A stretch of 64,000 nucleotides of DNA from JAAYAY01 sp963674575 (GTDB lineage: Bacteria; Planctomycetota; Planctomycetia; Pirellulales; Thermoguttaceae), in assembly GCA_963674575.2 (NCBI GenBank), contig CAXXQT010000009.1, forward strand, positions 248,001 through 312,000, in the 5' to 3' direction. Position numbers and translations under genes: made by a program. The notes below the pieces were generated by a model. The model saw nothing but the letters and a program-made list of their open reading frames with translations, searched no databases and was not told where the DNA came from. Below, one piece after another: positions 35,566 to 44,345 of this stretch; positions within the stretch are counted from its first letter, which is position 1, and each line of letters begins with the position of its first letter.

Positions 35566-36438
35566 TCAGCCTTCAGCCTTCTTGTCTCCGATCCCCAGCC
35601 ACATGGAGGCCAGGATGGCGAGGATCTGAAGGGCATAGGCCGCCCCAAAAATCCCACCTGCCGCGGCGATCACGTAGATGAAGGGCTCGATAAATCGGGC
35701 CAGCCACCACGAACCTATGTCGAGCAGCACGGCCAGCATGGGCAGCGGGGCAAGCACTAATTTGATCTTCTCGCTGAATCCCGTCATCAAAAAGAGCACA
35801 CCCACCAGGATCGTGAACACCGGGATCGCAAGGATGTGGGCGTGAGTGACGAGAACGAGTCTCTTGATCCCTGTCGGGGCAAGGGTCACGGTCTGCGGAC
35901 CTTGCTCATGGGTCTCGATCTCCGGTTTGGCCACTTCCATGACCAGTTTGTAGTCGGGATCCGCATTCTCATCCGCGGCAAACGGAACGTCTTCCATGTC
36001 GCCACCGTTCGCGTTGTGGCACTCGATGCACTGGGCCTTGATCACCTGTAGGGGGGACGGATCACCAGGCTCGGGCACGTCGGACTTGGCAAACGTCTCC
36101 TCCTTCGAGGCATCCTCCAGCCAGCCCACCAGGCTGCGGACGGCCCCTTCGCCGCCTTTTTCCAGGTATTCCCGCATTTCCCCCTCGGGAGACACTTCCT
36201 CAAGCATCACCGAGTGAACCGTAATCTCCGCGTCGGGGGTGACCGTTTTTTCCAGGCCGTGGAACGTGCGCCGCAGGTCGTCGAGGCTTAGGCCCGGCTC
36301 CAGGTCGGCGTCCTCGTGCTGGAGCATGATATTGGCACTGCCCACGAGGTAGCCGGGGCCAACGAGACCCAGGAATAGGGTTATCAGGAGTTTTGCGGGA
36401 AGAGACAGCCGAGAGAGTCGCATGGATTCCCAACTCAT
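35566..36438 (-). CDS. Membrane-bound mono-heme cytochrome c-like protein
   Basis: 290 aa. An N-terminal membrane anchor (about 16-37) is followed by a soluble region containing one C-I-E-C-H heme-attachment site (Cys137, Cys140, His141). Four hydrophobic segments lie at about 195-280. The arrangement implies a heme domain outside the cytoplasmic membrane tethered to a helical bundle that might interact with quinones. No close family is recognised. The 3' end lies beside a short CAGCCTTC-type tandem stretch (about 35553-35582). The ImmA gene is next upstream on the same strand. Confidence 0.75.
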   Translation of the reverse strand: MSWESMRLSRLSLPAKLLITLFLGLVGPGYLVGSANIMLQHEDADLEPGLSLDDLRRTFHGLEKTVTPDAEITVHSVMLEEVSPEGEMREYLEKGGEGAVRSLVGWLEDASKEETFAKSDVPEPGDPSPLQVIKAQCIECHNANGGDMEDVPFAADENADPDYKLVMEVAKPEIETHEQGPQTVTLAPTGIKRLVLVTHAHILAIPVFTILVGVLFLMTGFSEKIKLVLAPLPMLAVLLDIGSWWLARFIEPFIYVIAAAGGIFGAAYALQILAILASMWLGIGDKKAEG

Positions 36439-36585
36439 ATATTCGTCCTCCAGCCCCGTTTGCGGATCCGATTGCAGTCATCAAGCCGGCGGCAGGCCCT
36501 TGTTATCCCTCTGCCGGGCTGCGCGAACACGGATATTATGGGGCAAGCCATAGGAGTTGGGCAAGTCGGCACTTGTCCGCCTTTC

Positions 36586-37317
36586 CTACCAACTGGCCAC
36601 TTCCGTTCGCAGGATCTCCCGTTTCCAATCCGGTTCGTGAATCGGCCAGGCCTGGACCCGGAGTGGCGGGCTTTCTCTCTCGTACACAACTCCGTCCTGA
36701 TTCGCACGCTCCTGGCACTCCTTCTCCACTTCCGCCAGGGGCGGCACCCGCCCGAGCACATTGCTTCGCCGGAAGGAGAGCCGGCCCTTGTCGATAATCG
36801 TGATGATCACTTGAGGGGGCAGGCCAAGCATCCGCCGAGCGAGCAACTCATGGCTCGCAGTCGTGTAACGTGTTTTTAGTTGGAGCAAGTCCCATCCGCA
36901 GTCGATTCCGTCTTCGAGAAACCAGTCCGTCGGCACAAGCAGACGTCCGGCAAGATGATTGGCCACGTCCTCTCTCGCATTGGCGGGGGTTTCGCTAGGG
37001 GTCGTCCCCAGTCGGGAAAAGACGTCGTGAGCCACGTGCTCGCCAATCTCGTGGGCCAACGCAAAATAGAACCGTTCCCGCCGCTCTTCAGGTCTCAGCA
37101 AAACCGCCACCTGGGAGCGACGGCCGCGGCGGCTGCCCAATCGCACATAGCGTCCTCGTCCCGCCTGATCCGCATCCTCGGCCACGGTGATTCCCAGAAT
37201 TCGGGCCAAAACAAAGGGGTCGATCGGCGGCCTTGTGATTCCGGCCTGACTCAGCATGTGGATCGCCACGTCGTCAAGAATGGCGGCATACTGTTCGGGG
37301 GGGACTTCCGTCAGCAT
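36586..37317 (-). CDS. ImmA/IrrE-family (DUF955) metallo-endopeptidase
   Basis: 243 aa. The zinc motif H89-E90-I-G-E-H93 follows F-Y-F-A-L-A, and E-D-V-A-N-H-L-A-G-R-L-L-V-P supplies the third ligand region, both standard for ImmA/IrrE. ImmA cleaves repressors in integrative elements, and relatives work in toxin-antitoxin or stress regulation, usually next to an XRE-type HTH protein. No such partner is adjacent here. The C-terminal 60 residues are not typical of the family. Cytoplasmic, no signal peptide. Confidence 0.83.
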   Translation of the reverse strand: MLTEVPPEQYAAILDDVAIHMLSQAGITRPPIDPFVLARILGITVAEDADQAGRGRYVRLGSRRGRRSQVAVLLRPEERRERFYFALAHEIGEHVAHDVFSRLGTTPSETPANAREDVANHLAGRLLVPTDWFLEDGIDCGWDLLQLKTRYTTASHELLARRMLGLPPQVIITIIDKGRLSFRRSNVLGRVPPLAEVEKECQERANQDGVVYERESPPLRVQAWPIHEPDWKREILRTEVASW

Positions 37318-37405
37318 GGTAAGTTCCTCGGTGGCCTGAAAACATCACCTAAATGATCATGCGTACAGTATACCCGGGTCCGCTGGCAGTGCAAGCACTT
37401 CAAAC

Positions 37406-37530
37406 GCCAGGAGAACCGCAAGGTCACGGAGACTGGTCCATTTTTCGGCCAGCAACGCACTTTCACGAACGTGCACTGCCCGAAAACATGGACCTGCCCC
37501 CTTCCTTCATGACTTTGCAGTTCTCCTGGC
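37406..37530. repeat. Foldback repeat, copy 1 (about 125 bp)
   Basis: Ends GCCAGGAGAAC and GTTCTCCTGGC are exact complements. Inside, the segments GGTCCATTTTTCGG and CCGAAAACATGGACC pair almost fully, giving a long hairpin. Homologous copies are at 44921, 48006 and 56026. It separates the ImmA gene from rimO. Confidence 0.85.
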
Positions 37531-37566
37531 CACCTTACCCGGCGCAGCCCAGTCGGATAGGATAAA

Positions 37567-39030
37567 TTGAATTCCCGGAGGCCTGGAGCACCGACAACGC
37601 CCTTCCGGCTCGCTCACCTGGCCAAACCAAGTCACCTGCCCAAATTGGGGGCTCCTTTGAACCGCTCCACTCGCCCTTCCCAAGCCAGAGGCTCCTTTTC
37701 GCTGGTCACCCTCGGTTGCCCGAAGAACTTGGTCGATAGCGAGCGGATGCTCGGACTTCTGAACCTGGACGGCTACGAGTTCTCGCCCCAGGTGGAGGGG
37801 ACGGATTTCGTGATTGTCAACACCTGCGGATTTCTTGCGGCCGCCCGCGAGGAATCGCTGGCCGCAATCCGCGAGATGGAGCAGCTCAAACGGGACGGTC
37901 AGATCCGCGGCATTATCGTGGCCGGTTGCATGGTCGAACGTCAGAAAGAGGCGTTGTTGGAGAAGTGTCCGGGCATCGACCAACTCGTGGGCGTCTTCGG
38001 ACGCGACGAGATCGCTCGTGCGGCGGAACGCATCCTCGGCGGCTTGGACGAGCAGCGAACCGTCTTCAAGCCCGCCTCCAGCGTGCCGCTCACCGACACA
38101 AACCGCCTGCGGATCACGCCGAGTCATCTCGCCTATCTGAAGATCGCCGAGGGTTGCGACCGGCTTTGCACCTTCTGCTCGATCCCGCTCATGCGAGGCA
38201 AGCACGTCAGCAAGCCCATGGACCAGATTGTGGCCGAGGCCCGGCAGCTTGCCGAAGGAGGAACGCGAGAACTGAACCTCGTGGCCCAGGATCTGACCTA
38301 CTACGGGCTCGATCTCGACGGCCGTCCCCAACTCGCGGAACTGGTCCGCCAACTGGAAGAGGTGAACGGACTGGAGTGGATTCGCCTCTTGTACCTCTAT
38401 CCCATGTACGTGACGGACGAACTGATCGACGTGGTGGCGGGCAGTTCCAAGGTGCTTCCCTACCTCGACATCCCGCTCCAGCACATCAATGATGCGATGC
38501 TCCGCCGGATGAACCGCCGGGTCAATCGCGCCCAGACCGAAGACCTGCTGGCTCGGCTCCGCGATCGGATCGACGGGCTCGTGCTGCGAACGACGATGAT
38601 CGCGGGATTCCCCGGCGAGACGGAGGAGCAATTCGAAGAACTGGCCGACTTCGTGCGGGCCCAGCGTTTTGAGCGACTCGGGGCCTTTGCCTACTCGCGC
38701 GAGCCCGACACGCCTTCTGACCGGCTCGAAGGACACCTTTCGGAAGACGTTCGCGAGTCGCGACGGGGCCGATTGCTCGAATTCCAGCAAGAGGTTGCCT
38801 TCCGCTGGAACGAGAAGCAAATCGGCCGCCAGCGGGATGTTCTGATCGACTGTGACATCCCGGGAGAAGAAAACGCCTATGTGGGAAGAAGCTATGCGGA
38901 GGCCCCGGAAATCGACGGCGTCGTCTACGTCACCGGCGAGAAACTCCGGGCCGGTCAAATCGTTCCCTGCGAGATCGTCGCCGCCCAGGACTACGACCTC
39001 GTGGCCGTTGCCGTGGGACACCCAAAGTAG
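37567..39030 (+). CDS. rimO: Ribosomal protein S12 methylthiotransferase RimO
   Basis: A 487-residue frame from TTG 37567, although the conserved part begins only near residue 45, so a later TTG or GTG start is possible. The N-terminal methylthiotransferase [4Fe-4S] cysteines are C51 (L-G-C-P-K-N), C87 (N-T-C-G-F) and C121 (A-G-C-M). The radical-SAM cluster C197-x3-C201-x2-C204 is in E-G-C-D-R-L-C-T-F-C. The L-G-C-P-K-N variant distinguishes RimO from MiaB, and a C-terminal TRAM region is present. It adds a methylthio group to Asp of ribosomal protein uS12. Its TAG stop is contributed by a REP-like element. Confidence 0.92.
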   Translation: MNSRRPGAPTTPFRLAHLAKPSHLPKLGAPLNRSTRPSQARGSFSLVTLGCPKNLVDSERMLGLLNLDGYEFSPQVEGTDFVIVNTCGFLAAAREESLAAIREMEQLKRDGQIRGIIVAGCMVERQKEALLEKCPGIDQLVGVFGRDEIARAAERILGGLDEQRTVFKPASSVPLTDTNRLRITPSHLAYLKIAEGCDRLCTFCSIPLMRGKHVSKPMDQIVAEARQLAEGGTRELNLVAQDLTYYGLDLDGRPQLAELVRQLEEVNGLEWIRLLYLYPMYVTDELIDVVAGSSKVLPYLDIPLQHINDAMLRRMNRRVNRAQTEDLLARLRDRIDGLVLRTTMIAGFPGETEEQFEELADFVRAQRFERLGAFAYSREPDTPSDRLEGHLSEDVRESRRGRLLEFQQEVAFRWNEKQIGRQRDVLIDCDIPGEENAYVGRSYAEAPEIDGVVYVTGEKLRAGQIVPCEIVAAQDYDLVAVAVGHPK

Positions 39031-39094
39031 CCATCACGCTCCGCCGTGATGAGTCCCAAAGTAGCAGGCACGCTCCGTCGTGCCGTCCGCCAAG
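39027..39094 (+). repeat. Two adjacent REP-like hairpins
   Basis: 39027-39053 (stem CATCACG/CGTGATG) and 39061-39094 (stem GGCACG/CGTGCC) are related units separated by 7 nt. The second is identical over 34 bp to 15687-15720. The TAG of rimO (39028-39030) lies in the first unit. Confidence 0.8.
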
Positions 39095-39238
39095 CAGACA
39101 AGAAGACGTAACCCCCACCGTTCGTAGCGGTGGCATCCCTGCCGCCGAACCAACCTGAAGTCCGAACTCGAATTTCGCGGCAGGCTGAAACCTGGACACC
39201 AACACTAATTCCTGATCACGAATGAAGAGAGAGCTCAC

Positions 39239-39835
39239 GTGGCCAACAACTCCTCAAGCGTCGTCTGGAACGTACCGAACCAGATCACCGGCCTGCGGCT
39301 GGTTCTGACGGTCGTGATGTTCTGCCTGATCCCGTTTGGGTTCTATTGGACAGCCCTCGTCCTGTTCGTGCTGGCCGCGGGAACCGACTGGTTGGACGGC
39401 TGGTACGCCCGGCGTTACAACCAGGTGACCGTCACAGGGCGGATCCTCGACCCCTTTGCCGACAAGATCATCATTTGCGGAACGTTCATCTTTCTCGTGG
39501 CCGAGCCGGCTTTGACGACCAAGTGGTACGGCTTGCAGCCGTGGATAGCCGTGGTGATCGTGGGACGGGAAATGATGGTCACCGTGTTGCGGAGTTTCAT
39601 CGAGCAGAAGGGCGGCGATTTCTCGGCCAAGATGGCCGGCAAACTGAAAATGGTGTTTCAGTGCATCGCGGGCGGAGCCGCGCTGACGCTCCTGGCCTGT
39701 GGCCCGGAACCTCCGTCCTGGATGTCTGCTGTCTTTCTCGTCTCGCTCTGGATCGCCGTGTTGAGTACCATTCAGTCGGGAGTAGGCTATGTTTTTGCAG
39801 CGATCCGCATGGTCCGCAGCGAACCCACCGGCTGA
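39239..39835 (+). CDS. pgsA: CDP-diacylglycerol-glycerol-3-phosphate 3-phosphatidyltransferase
   Basis: GTG start, 198 aa. The CDP-alcohol phosphotransferase motif D-G-x2-A-R-x8-G-x3-D-x3-D is complete (D53, G54, A57, R58, G67, D71, D75), followed by four to five membrane helices. PgsA makes phosphatidylglycerophosphate, the precursor of phosphatidylglycerol. The early N-Q-I-T-G-L-R opening is typical of PgsA rather than PssA. It is followed 4 nt later by a CPBP protease gene, so the two are coupled. Confidence 0.9.
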   Translation: MANNSSSVVWNVPNQITGLRLVLTVVMFCLIPFGFYWTALVLFVLAAGTDWLDGWYARRYNQVTVTGRILDPFADKIIICGTFIFLVAEPALTTKWYGLQPWIAVVIVGREMMVTVLRSFIEQKGGDFSAKMAGKLKMVFQCIAGGAALTLLACGPEPPSWMSAVFLVSLWIAVLSTIQSGVGYVFAAIRMVRSEPTG

Positions 39836-39839
39836 ATGA

Positions 39840-40835
39840 ATGAACGACTGGCCCGTCAACCTGGTATCCCAATTGACCGACTTCGCCCTCTTGTGGGCCG
39901 CGGTGGGCGGGCTCGCGGTCTGGAGTTTCATCTTCCGACGCGTCTTGTCGCGAAGTCCGGTCGTCCATTTTTCGCCGCGTCGACAGGTGCCCTGGACTGG
40001 CCTCGACGTGTTCGCCATCCTGTTTGCCTACGTAATCTTCGCGTCCCTGCTGGCCTTTGCGATCAACGAGGTTTACGGCGAGGGCAACCTACCCGGCAAA
40101 CAGGCAGAGGCCGCCCAGCAGCCGATTGAGGGTGAAGCGGGAGAGGGCGAGCCCACACCGTCTCCGGACGACGAGACGATTGACGTCCGCCGTTCCCATC
40201 CGATCATGATCCTGCTTAACGCCGATTCGAGCGCCGCGATTGTGGTCCTCTGCATTCTTTCGGTGGTCGTTATGGCTCCCGTGGCCGAGGAGTTCTTTTT
40301 TCGCCTTCTGCTCCAGGGTTACCTTGAGAAGGTCGATTTTCGCCTCCGTCGTATATGGCGATATTCGGCGCGACTGGTCGGCCTGTGGCCCCTGCTGCTC
40401 ACGTCGGTCCTGTTTGCCGCACTGCACGCCCGCGACCCGAGGCAGGAAATCCCCGCCGTCGACGACCTGATTCACATGATCGCGGCCGACACCTTCTCCA
40501 AGGTGATCATCGTCCTGGGGGCGATTGCCTACCTGCGCCAGTTTCGCGGCGCCACGTGGAAAGACTTGGGCATACGCTTCGACACCTTGGGGACGGATCT
40601 GCGTCTGGCCGTGGGCGCATTCCTGGCCGTCTTCGTCCCCATCATTGCCCTCCAAATCGGACTTGCCACGTGGTTTCCCGACTACGTGCCCGACCCCGTG
40701 CCGCTCTTCCCGCTCGCCCTGACCCTGGGCTACCTCTACGTTCGCACCCACCGCATTCTCCCGTCCCTCTTGCTGCACCTGTTCTTCAACGCCGGCTCCA
40801 TGGCCCTGTTCTTTGCCATGATGGCGTCGTCGTAG
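39840..40835 (+). CDS. CPBP-family intramembrane metalloprotease
   Basis: 331 aa with about seven membrane segments. The CPBP/Rce1-type motif E150-E151-F-F-F-R155 is followed by L-F-A-A-L-H in a later helix and a C-terminal L-L-L-H-L-F-F-N-A helix, supplying the catalytic Glu, Arg, His and Asn positions of type II CAAX-like proteases. A charged, Pro/Glu-rich cytoplasmic loop at about 85-115 is a local addition. Substrate unknown. Start ATG 39840 lies 4 nt after the pgsA stop. Confidence 0.85.
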   Translation: MNDWPVNLVSQLTDFALLWAAVGGLAVWSFIFRRVLSRSPVVHFSPRRQVPWTGLDVFAILFAYVIFASLLAFAINEVYGEGNLPGKQAEAAQQPIEGEAGEGEPTPSPDDETIDVRRSHPIMILLNADSSAAIVVLCILSVVVMAPVAEEFFFRLLLQGYLEKVDFRLRRIWRYSARLVGLWPLLLTSVLFAALHARDPRQEIPAVDDLIHMIAADTFSKVIIVLGAIAYLRQFRGATWKDLGIRFDTLGTDLRLAVGAFLAVFVPIIALQIGLATWFPDYVPDPVPLFPLALTLGYLYVRTHRILPSLLLHLFFNAGSMALFFAMMASS

Positions 40836-40877
40836 TCCTCGGCGAACTGTCCCTCGGTGCTGCTCTGACTCACAAAT

Positions 40878-41098
40878 CCGAACGGTATCGGCGCAGCCAC
40901 AACAGGGCCGTTTACGGTCCTTCCCCGCCGAAGGCGCTAGGCCCGTGCTTTAGCACGGGTCCGCAAGGCACAAGGCTTCCCTCCTCTCGTCCCTGCCGCC
41001 GGAGGCGGCGGCTGGGACGAGAGGGAGCGAGAGAGGCCGGCTGGTCGACCCGCCGTAAACGACGGGCCTAATGCGGGCAACGACCATAAATGGCCGTC
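40878..41098. repeat. Composite palindromic repeat, copy A (about 220 bp)
   Basis: A series of hairpins: CCCGTGCTTTAGCACGGG, a GCCGCC/GGCGGC hairpin flanked by CCTCC-type arms, CCCGCCGTAAACGACGGG, and CGACCAT/TGGCCG. The whole unit matches the reverse complement of 57874-58103. It occupies most of the 40836-41286 gap. Confidence 0.8.
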
Positions 41099-41145
41099 TA
41101 CTGAACGCGAATACTGCAGCCGATTTGCGGAAGAACGAGCGCTTA

Positions 41146-41181
41146 CCCTCCGTTGTCTCTGTTAGCTCCTGTTCAAAATGG
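41146..41181 (+). repeat. 36-bp dispersed repeat, copy 1
   Basis: CCCTCCGTTGTCTCTGTTAG opens a 36-bp segment ending CAAAATGG that recurs with three differences at 49807-49842. Both copies lie in non-coding gaps upstream of genes. Confidence 0.7.
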
Positions 41182-41286
41182 CCAGATCCATGCCGTCCAC
41201 TACCATCGTGACACGCAACCGGATAGGATTCTTGATGATTTGTGACTGATTTCCTTTTGTACTGCTGACCCACTCGGAGATATCCG

Positions 41287-44109
41287 ATGCAACGCAAAAC
41301 ACATACCACTATCCTCGCCGGACTCCTCCTATCCCTGGCCGCGACCAGCATGGCCGCCGAGGTCGACACCTCCCAACTCAAACCTTATGGTCCGGAAATG
41401 GACGGCTTCCGCAAGCCGGTGCGCGAGACCCGCATGCTCGTCGACGGCTTTCTCTGGATCGACGCCGAGGATTTTGCCGACTACGGCGGATGGCGTTTCG
41501 AAACCCAGTTCGTCTACAACATGGGCTCGCCCTATCTTCTGGCCGGCGGCACGGGCACGCCCGTGGCCGACGCGTCCACCACGATCGAGATCCCCAAGGC
41601 CGGCAGCTATCAACTCTGGGTTCGCGCGAAGAACTGGCACCCGCCCCAGGCCCCCGGCCAATTCCAGGTGAGCGTGGGCGGCAAGGTGAGCGAGAAGACC
41701 TTCGGCGCCGAACCGCACAATCGCTGGACGTGGCGCCCCGGCGGCCGCTTCGATCTGCCGGCCGGCAAAACAAAGCTCACCATCTCGGATCGCACCGGCT
41801 ACTTCGCCCGCTGCGATGCAATGATCCTGACCACCGACACCGACTATGTTCCGCCGGAAGACCTTGAAACAATCCAAAAGGAGCGAAGCCGCCTGACCGG
41901 CTTGTCCCTCGAGCCCAAGAACGGCGGCACTTTCGACGTGATCGTCGTGGGCGCCGGCACGGCGGGCTGCTCGGCCGCCATCGCCGCGGCACGAAACGGC
42001 GCCAAGACGGCCCTCGTCCAGAACCGTCCCGTCCTCGGCGGCAACGCGAGCGTCGAACTGGGAGTCGGCGTGAACGGCGCCGGCACCCACCAGGCGAATG
42101 CCCGGGAAAGCGGCATCGTGGAAGAAGCCGGACGCATCCAGGCCCGATATGGCCAGCCGCGGGTCAGCGAATCCTATCGCATTCTGGCCGAGCAGGAAGA
42201 GAACCTTACCGTTCTGGTCAATCGCCACGTGTTCGCCGTCGACATGACCGATAAGAAAACGATCGCCGCCGTTCGGGCCCTCGACACGTTGACGGGCGAG
42301 ATCTACGTTTACGAAGGCCGCCATTTCATCGACTGCACGGGCGACGGCTGGGTGGGCTACTATGCCGGGGCCAAGTACCGTATGGGCCGCGAGGCAAGCG
42401 ACGAGTTCAACGAGGACCTGGCGCCGGCCGAGCCCGATCGCATCACCATGAGCGGCTGCCTCATGGGAAACATGGCCATCTCCTTTCGCGGCGTGGATGT
42501 GGGCCGCACCGTTGACTACACGCCGCCGCCCTGGGCCGCCAAGCTGCCTGTCGAGAATTTCGGACGCCACATCCGCCGCGTCACCGGCGGGGAATGGTGG
42601 CTGGAGCACGAGGGCACGGTGGACGACCTGGACGATCCCGAGTTCGCCCGCGACGAACTGATCCGCATCACCTTCGGCTACTGGGACTACTTGAAGAACC
42701 ACTGGGAGGGCCGATCCATCGCCCGCTCGTTCGATCTGGTCTACGTGCCCCACGGCGACGCCAAGCGGGAAACCCGCCGCCTCGTGGGCGACTACATGCT
42801 CACCCAGAGCGACGTCATGGACGCGGTCATGTTTCCCGACCGCATCTCCTACGGCGGCTGGAACCTCGACATCCACCATCCCCGCGGCATCTACTCGGGG
42901 GCTGAGGGACCGTTTGACTTCGATCCGCGCGTGCCCATCTACAGCATCCCCTATCGGTGCCTCTACTCGGTCAACATCGACAACCTCCAGTTTGCCGGAC
43001 GCCACGTGAGTGTGAGCCACGTGGCTCTGGGCTCCGTCCGCGTGCAAAGCACCCTGGCCACGCTCGGCCAGGCCACGGGGACGGCAGCCGCTATGTGCCT
43101 GGATCGCGGCGTCACGCCTCGCGTCCTGGGCCGGAATCACATCACCGAACTGCAGCAGACGCTGCTCAAGCAGGATCAATACATCCCCAACCTGCCCAAC
43201 CAGGACCCGGGCGACGTGGCCCGAACCGCCAAGGTATCGGCCTCCAGCTACGCGGCCCACGAGATGTTCACCCGCGAGAACGTCGTGGCCGACGACATCC
43301 ATCCCCTCAACATGCCCCGCGCCGTCATGCTTCCGCGCGGCATCCATCGGGAATTGAAATCGGTGCGGCTCCTCTTGCAGAACTCCGGCAGCAAACCGGT
43401 CTCGATCACCGCCCACCTCCGCGGCGCCGCCGAGTCGGCTGATTTCTCCTCTCAGGAAGACCTGACCACCGCCACGGCGGTTGTGCCGGCCGGTCGGCAG
43501 TCCTTTGTCGAATTTCCGCTGAACGCGGAAGTCGACTCGCCGCTGCTCTGGCTCTGGCTTCCGAAAACGGAAAACGTCTCCTGGCGACTCATGACCACCG
43601 GTCCCTACGGAGCCTGCCGCGCCTACGGCGGAAGCGATAAGAAGCCTTGGACGGTGGTCAAAGGCCAATACTACGCGGTCTACACCGACCCGCCGCTGAC
43701 CTACGAGACGGCCTGCCAACCGGAAAATGTGATCAACGGCGTGGCCCGGATTGTAGAACGTACGCCCAACCAGTGGGGGTCCGATCCGAAAGAACCGCTG
43801 CCCCAATGGATCGAACTGGAATTCCCAGAACCGACCACGATCAACACGGTCTACCTGACCTTCGACACCGACATGAACGCGTCGCACCACACGGTGTCCC
43901 AGGTGCCGCAGTGCGTCCGCGACTACGAACTCTCGTGCCTGGCCGACGGCCGCCGCATCTCCCTGGCCACGGTCACCGAGAACTTCCAACGCCACCGCGT
44001 CCACCGCTTCGAGCCGGTTCGGGCCAAGAAGCTGACCCTCTTCATCGCTGCCACCAACGGCGACCGCTCCGCCCGAGTCTTCGAGATCCGGGCGTATAAC
44101 GAGAAGTAA
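41287..44109 (+). CDS. Exported FAD-dependent oxidoreductase with flanking carbohydrate-binding-like domains
   Basis: 940 aa with signal peptide (TTILAGLLLSLAATSMAA). Residues about 50-185 form a beta-sandwich CBM-like domain (S-Y-Q-L-W-V-R-A-K-N-W). From 217 comes the FAD_oxidored core: D-V-I-V-V-G222-A-G224-T-A-G227 followed by V-L-G-G-N-A-S-V-E, F-I-D-C-T-G-D-G-W and a late G-Q-A-T-G-T-A-A-A. The last 150 residues resemble an F5/8-type-C domain (W-I-E-L-E-F-P-E-P, F-E-I-R-A-Y). The architecture is typical of exported planctomycete/verrucomicrobial proteins presumed to oxidise sugars. The electron acceptor is unknown. FAD loading before export would imply folded transport, but no RR motif is seen. 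Confidence 0.85.
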   Translation: MQRKTHTTILAGLLLSLAATSMAAEVDTSQLKPYGPEMDGFRKPVRETRMLVDGFLWIDAEDFADYGGWRFETQFVYNMGSPYLLAGGTGTPVADASTTIEIPKAGSYQLWVRAKNWHPPQAPGQFQVSVGGKVSEKTFGAEPHNRWTWRPGGRFDLPAGKTKLTISDRTGYFARCDAMILTTDTDYVPPEDLETIQKERSRLTGLSLEPKNGGTFDVIVVGAGTAGCSAAIAAARNGAKTALVQNRPVLGGNASVELGVGVNGAGTHQANARESGIVEEAGRIQARYGQPRVSESYRILAEQEENLTVLVNRHVFAVDMTDKKTIAAVRALDTLTGEIYVYEGRHFIDCTGDGWVGYYAGAKYRMGREASDEFNEDLAPAEPDRITMSGCLMGNMAISFRGVDVGRTVDYTPPPWAAKLPVENFGRHIRRVTGGEWWLEHEGTVDDLDDPEFARDELIRITFGYWDYLKNHWEGRSIARSFDLVYVPHGDAKRETRRLVGDYMLTQSDVMDAVMFPDRISYGGWNLDIHHPRGIYSGAEGPFDFDPRVPIYSIPYRCLYSVNIDNLQFAGRHVSVSHVALGSVRVQSTLATLGQATGTAAAMCLDRGVTPRVLGRNHITELQQTLLKQDQYIPNLPNQDPGDVARTAKVSASSYAAHEMFTRENVVADDIHPLNMPRAVMLPRGIHRELKSVRLLLQNSGSKPVSITAHLRGAAESADFSSQEDLTTATAVVPAGRQSFVEFPLNAEVDSPLLWLWLPKTENVSWRLMTTGPYGACRAYGGSDKKPWTVVKGQYYAVYTDPPLTYETACQPENVINGVARIVERTPNQWGSDPKEPLPQWIELEFPEPTTINTVYLTFDTDMNASHHTVSQVPQCVRDYELSCLADGRRISLATVTENFQRHRVHRFEPVRAKKLTLFIAATNGDRSARVFEIRAYNEK

Positions 44110-44125
44110 AACTCATTCCCCACTT

Positions 44126-44300
44126 AGCCCGGCTTCTGTTCCTTCGATCTCAGTGATCGTCGGTGTCTCCGACGCGTCATCCATCGAAGCCGGGCTCTTT
44201 CGGAAAAATGCGGAAAGTGACAGCGTCGAAAAGCCGGGCTAATGCTGTCGACGCACTTGCTGGAGGAGTCTTCTCCAGTCGTGGCTAATGCAAGAGCCCG
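44126..44300. terminator. AGCCCGGCT inverted-repeat cluster between convergent genes
   Basis: AGCCCGGCTTC (44126-44136) pairs with GAAGCCGGGCT (44186-44196, followed by CTTT). Two further copies of the nonamer lie near 44232 (reverse) and 44293. The position between two converging stops suits a bidirectional terminator, but the motif also appears at 6062-6072, so it may be a dispersed repeat. Confidence 0.5.
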
Positions 44301-44345
44301 GCTGGGCTGCCGGTCGACTCGGGAGAGTCAACCTACGACGACTGC

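Noticed and set aside
41329..44004. 891-codon open frame on the minus strand
   Set aside because: Shadow of the FAD oxidoreductase gene, which has the GxGxxG motif and a signal peptide in the forward frame.
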